5,698 bases of DNA from JAXHTH01 sp034211115 (GTDB taxonomy: Bacteria > Planctomycetota > Phycisphaerae > Phycisphaerales > SM1A02): contig JAXHTH010000367.1 of NCBI GenBank assembly GCA_034211115.1, forward strand, positions 1 to 5,698. The letters are read 5' to 3'. Below, piece after piece: positions 4,620 through 5,698 of the stretch. A program made the translations under genes and the position numbers. Under the pieces are notes generated by a model, which was given only the letters and a program-made list of their open reading frames with translations, ran no database searches and had not been told where the DNA came from. Position 1 is the stretch's first letter, and the number at the start of each line of letters is the position of its first letter.

Positions 4620-5698
4620 TCAGCCGCGGGTGGTGGTCCGGGTGATCTCGTGCCGCAACTGATCGACGAGTTCGCGCACGGCGAGGTTCGATTCGTTGTC
4701 GGCCGGCTCGACGGTTTCCCCCGCCTCCATCTGACGCCGCAGCCGCTGCTCGGCGGTGTGGATCGTCGAGTGATACGACCGTCCCAGCGCGCGGGCGATC
4801 TCCGGATAGCTGTGGGAGGTCATCTCCCGGCCGAGGAAGGCGACCAGCGCCCGGCCGAGCACGATGCGCCGGTGGCGCGAGGAGCCCATGAGGTCGCTGC
4901 GGGAGATGCCCAGCCGTCGGCAGATCACGTCGATGACCGCGCCGATCCGCACCGGGGTGGGGGGATGCCAGCCGTGGTCGTTGAACAGTTGCTCGACGAG
5001 GACGAGGCCGACCTTGCCCGCGGCCTCCGGGGCCGTTCCGTCCGGGGCGAGCTCGCAGGCGACGGAGCGGAGGGCGGCAAGCTTGGTCACCGCCCCCTCC
5101 AGCTCGCGCACCGAGCCCACGCAGCGGGAGGCCACCGCCTCCACCGCCGACTCCTGCATGGGCAGGTTCCGCGCCTCGGCGAGCCGCCGGATGATCGCGA
5201 TCCGCGTCTGCCGGTCCGGCCGGCCCACCTGAACCACCATCCCCGACAGAAAACGGCTGATCAGCGCCTGGCTGAACTTCTTGATCAGGCGCGGATGCTC
5301 ATCGGAGGCGAGCACCACCCGTGAGCCGGTGAGATCGATCGCGTCCAGCGTGTACAGGAACTCGCTCTGCGTGCGCATCTTGTTGGCGAGGAAGTGCACA
5401 TCGTCGATGGCGAGCAGATCGAGCTTGCGGATCCGCCGGCGGAACTCGTCCACCGTGCTGTTGCGGATCGAGGCGATGTACTCGTTGGTGAACTGCTCGC
5501 CGGTGACGTAGCGGACGGAGACGGCCCGGCCGGCGCGGGCGAGATAGCGCTGGCAGATGCCCTGGAGGAGGTGGGTCGTGCCCAGCCCGCATTCGCCGTG
5601 GATGAACAGCGGGCTCATCCCCGGCGCCTCCGGCTCGTCGGCGAGGCGACAGGCGGCGGCGAAGGCCAGCCGGTTGGGCGGGCCCACCACGAATTCCT
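4620..5698 (-). CDS. dnaA: DnaA-type replication initiator, N-terminal part outside window, altered Walker A
   Basis: DnaA binds DnaA boxes and, with ATP, opens the replication origin. The frame continues off the right edge: codons for E-F precede VVGPPNRLAFAAA, the usual start of the AAA+ domain, so domains I-II lie outside. Counting from the GTG at 5690: Walker A region HGECGLGTTHLL (31-42), where residue 38 is Thr instead of the invariant Lys; YVTGEQFTNEYIASIRN (61-77); Walker B LLAIDDVHFLANK (92-104); sensor 1 VVLASD (125-130); arginine finger in ISRF (R146); sensor 2 in VRELEGAV (R195). Domain IV spans about 245-320, with GRALVAFLGREMTSHSYPEI and then GRSYHSTIHTAEQRL in place of GGRDHTTVIHACRKI. 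It ends in an acidic-to-basic tail. dnaN does not follow; the HEAT-like gene does. It is certainly of the DnaA family; whether it is the main initiator or a paralogue is open because of the Walker A change. Confidence 0.9.
   Translation of the reverse strand, partial: EFVVGPPNRLAFAAACRLADEPEAPGMSPLFIHGECGLGTTHLLQGICQRYLARAGRAVSVRYVTGEQFTNEYIASIRNSTVDEFRRRIRKLDLLAIDDVHFLANKMRTQSEFLYTLDAIDLTGSRVVLASDEHPRLIKKFSQALISRFLSGMVVQVGRPDRQTRIAIIRRLAEARNLPMQESAVEAVASRCVGSVRELEGAVTKLAALRSVACELAPDGTAPEAAGKVGLVLVEQLFNDHGWHPPTPVRIGAVIDVICRRLGISRSDLMGSSRHRRIVLGRALVAFLGREMTSHSYPEIARALGRSYHSTIHTAEQRLRRQMEAGETVEPADNESNLAVRELVDQLRHEITRTTTRG

Noticed and set aside
2995..4662. 555-codon + strand open frame antisense to the HEAT-like gene
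   Set aside because: It spans an intergenic spacer and the opposite-strand gene, is rich in Arg/Gln/Pro/Gly without domain motifs, and the - strand frame has a signal peptide and helical repeats. Absence of stops is explained by high GC. Since the HEAT-like protein has no named family, this is slightly less certain than the other shadows.

Overview
The window is a GC-rich bacterial chromosome segment with five protein genes: two on the + strand at the left and three on the - strand filling the rest. The style of the hook protein (long acidic Thr/Asp/Gly-rich domains) and of the DnaA (FVVGPPNRLAFAAA, LLQGICQRY, YPEIARALGR, HSTIHTA in place of the usual RDHTTVIHA) suggests Planctomycetota, possibly a phycisphaera-like lineage. 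That placement is an inference from sequence style, not from a search.

Left, + strand (1-1740): the 3' part of a flagellar hook gene (flgE), a 179-base spacer, then a complete small flagellar gene, flbD (swrD in Bacillus). flgE followed by flbD is a common flagellar gene order. The spacer is unusual. It carries two different heptanucleotide tandem arrays: KGATGAG directly after the flgE stop, and AAGCCTC/AAGTCTC running to within three bases of the flbD start. The second array is built partly from two identical 28-base higher-order units and occupies the position where a Shine-Dalgarno site would sit.

Middle and right, - strand (1751-5698), in transcription order: a DnaA-type initiator gene cut by the right window edge; a 62-base spacer with a strong GC hairpin and a possible promoter; a gene for an exported, all-helical, HEAT-like protein of unknown function; a 152-base spacer with short hairpins; and a PLP-dependent sugar aminotransferase of the DegT/DnrJ/EryC1/StrS family. 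The aminotransferase meets flbD tail to tail with 10 bases between them.

The most notable observation is in the DnaA protein. Nearly all AAA+ and domain IV landmarks are present, but the Walker A lysine reads as threonine (GECGLGTT instead of GxxGxGKT), a one-base difference from a lysine codon. It could be a real nucleotide-binding-defective paralogue, a lineage feature or a sequence error. Also worth a look are the heptamer arrays with the missing flbD ribosome site, and a possible leaderless start for the HEAT-like gene. I see no CRISPR array, RNA gene, insertion sequence or convincing defence or other undescribed multi-gene system.
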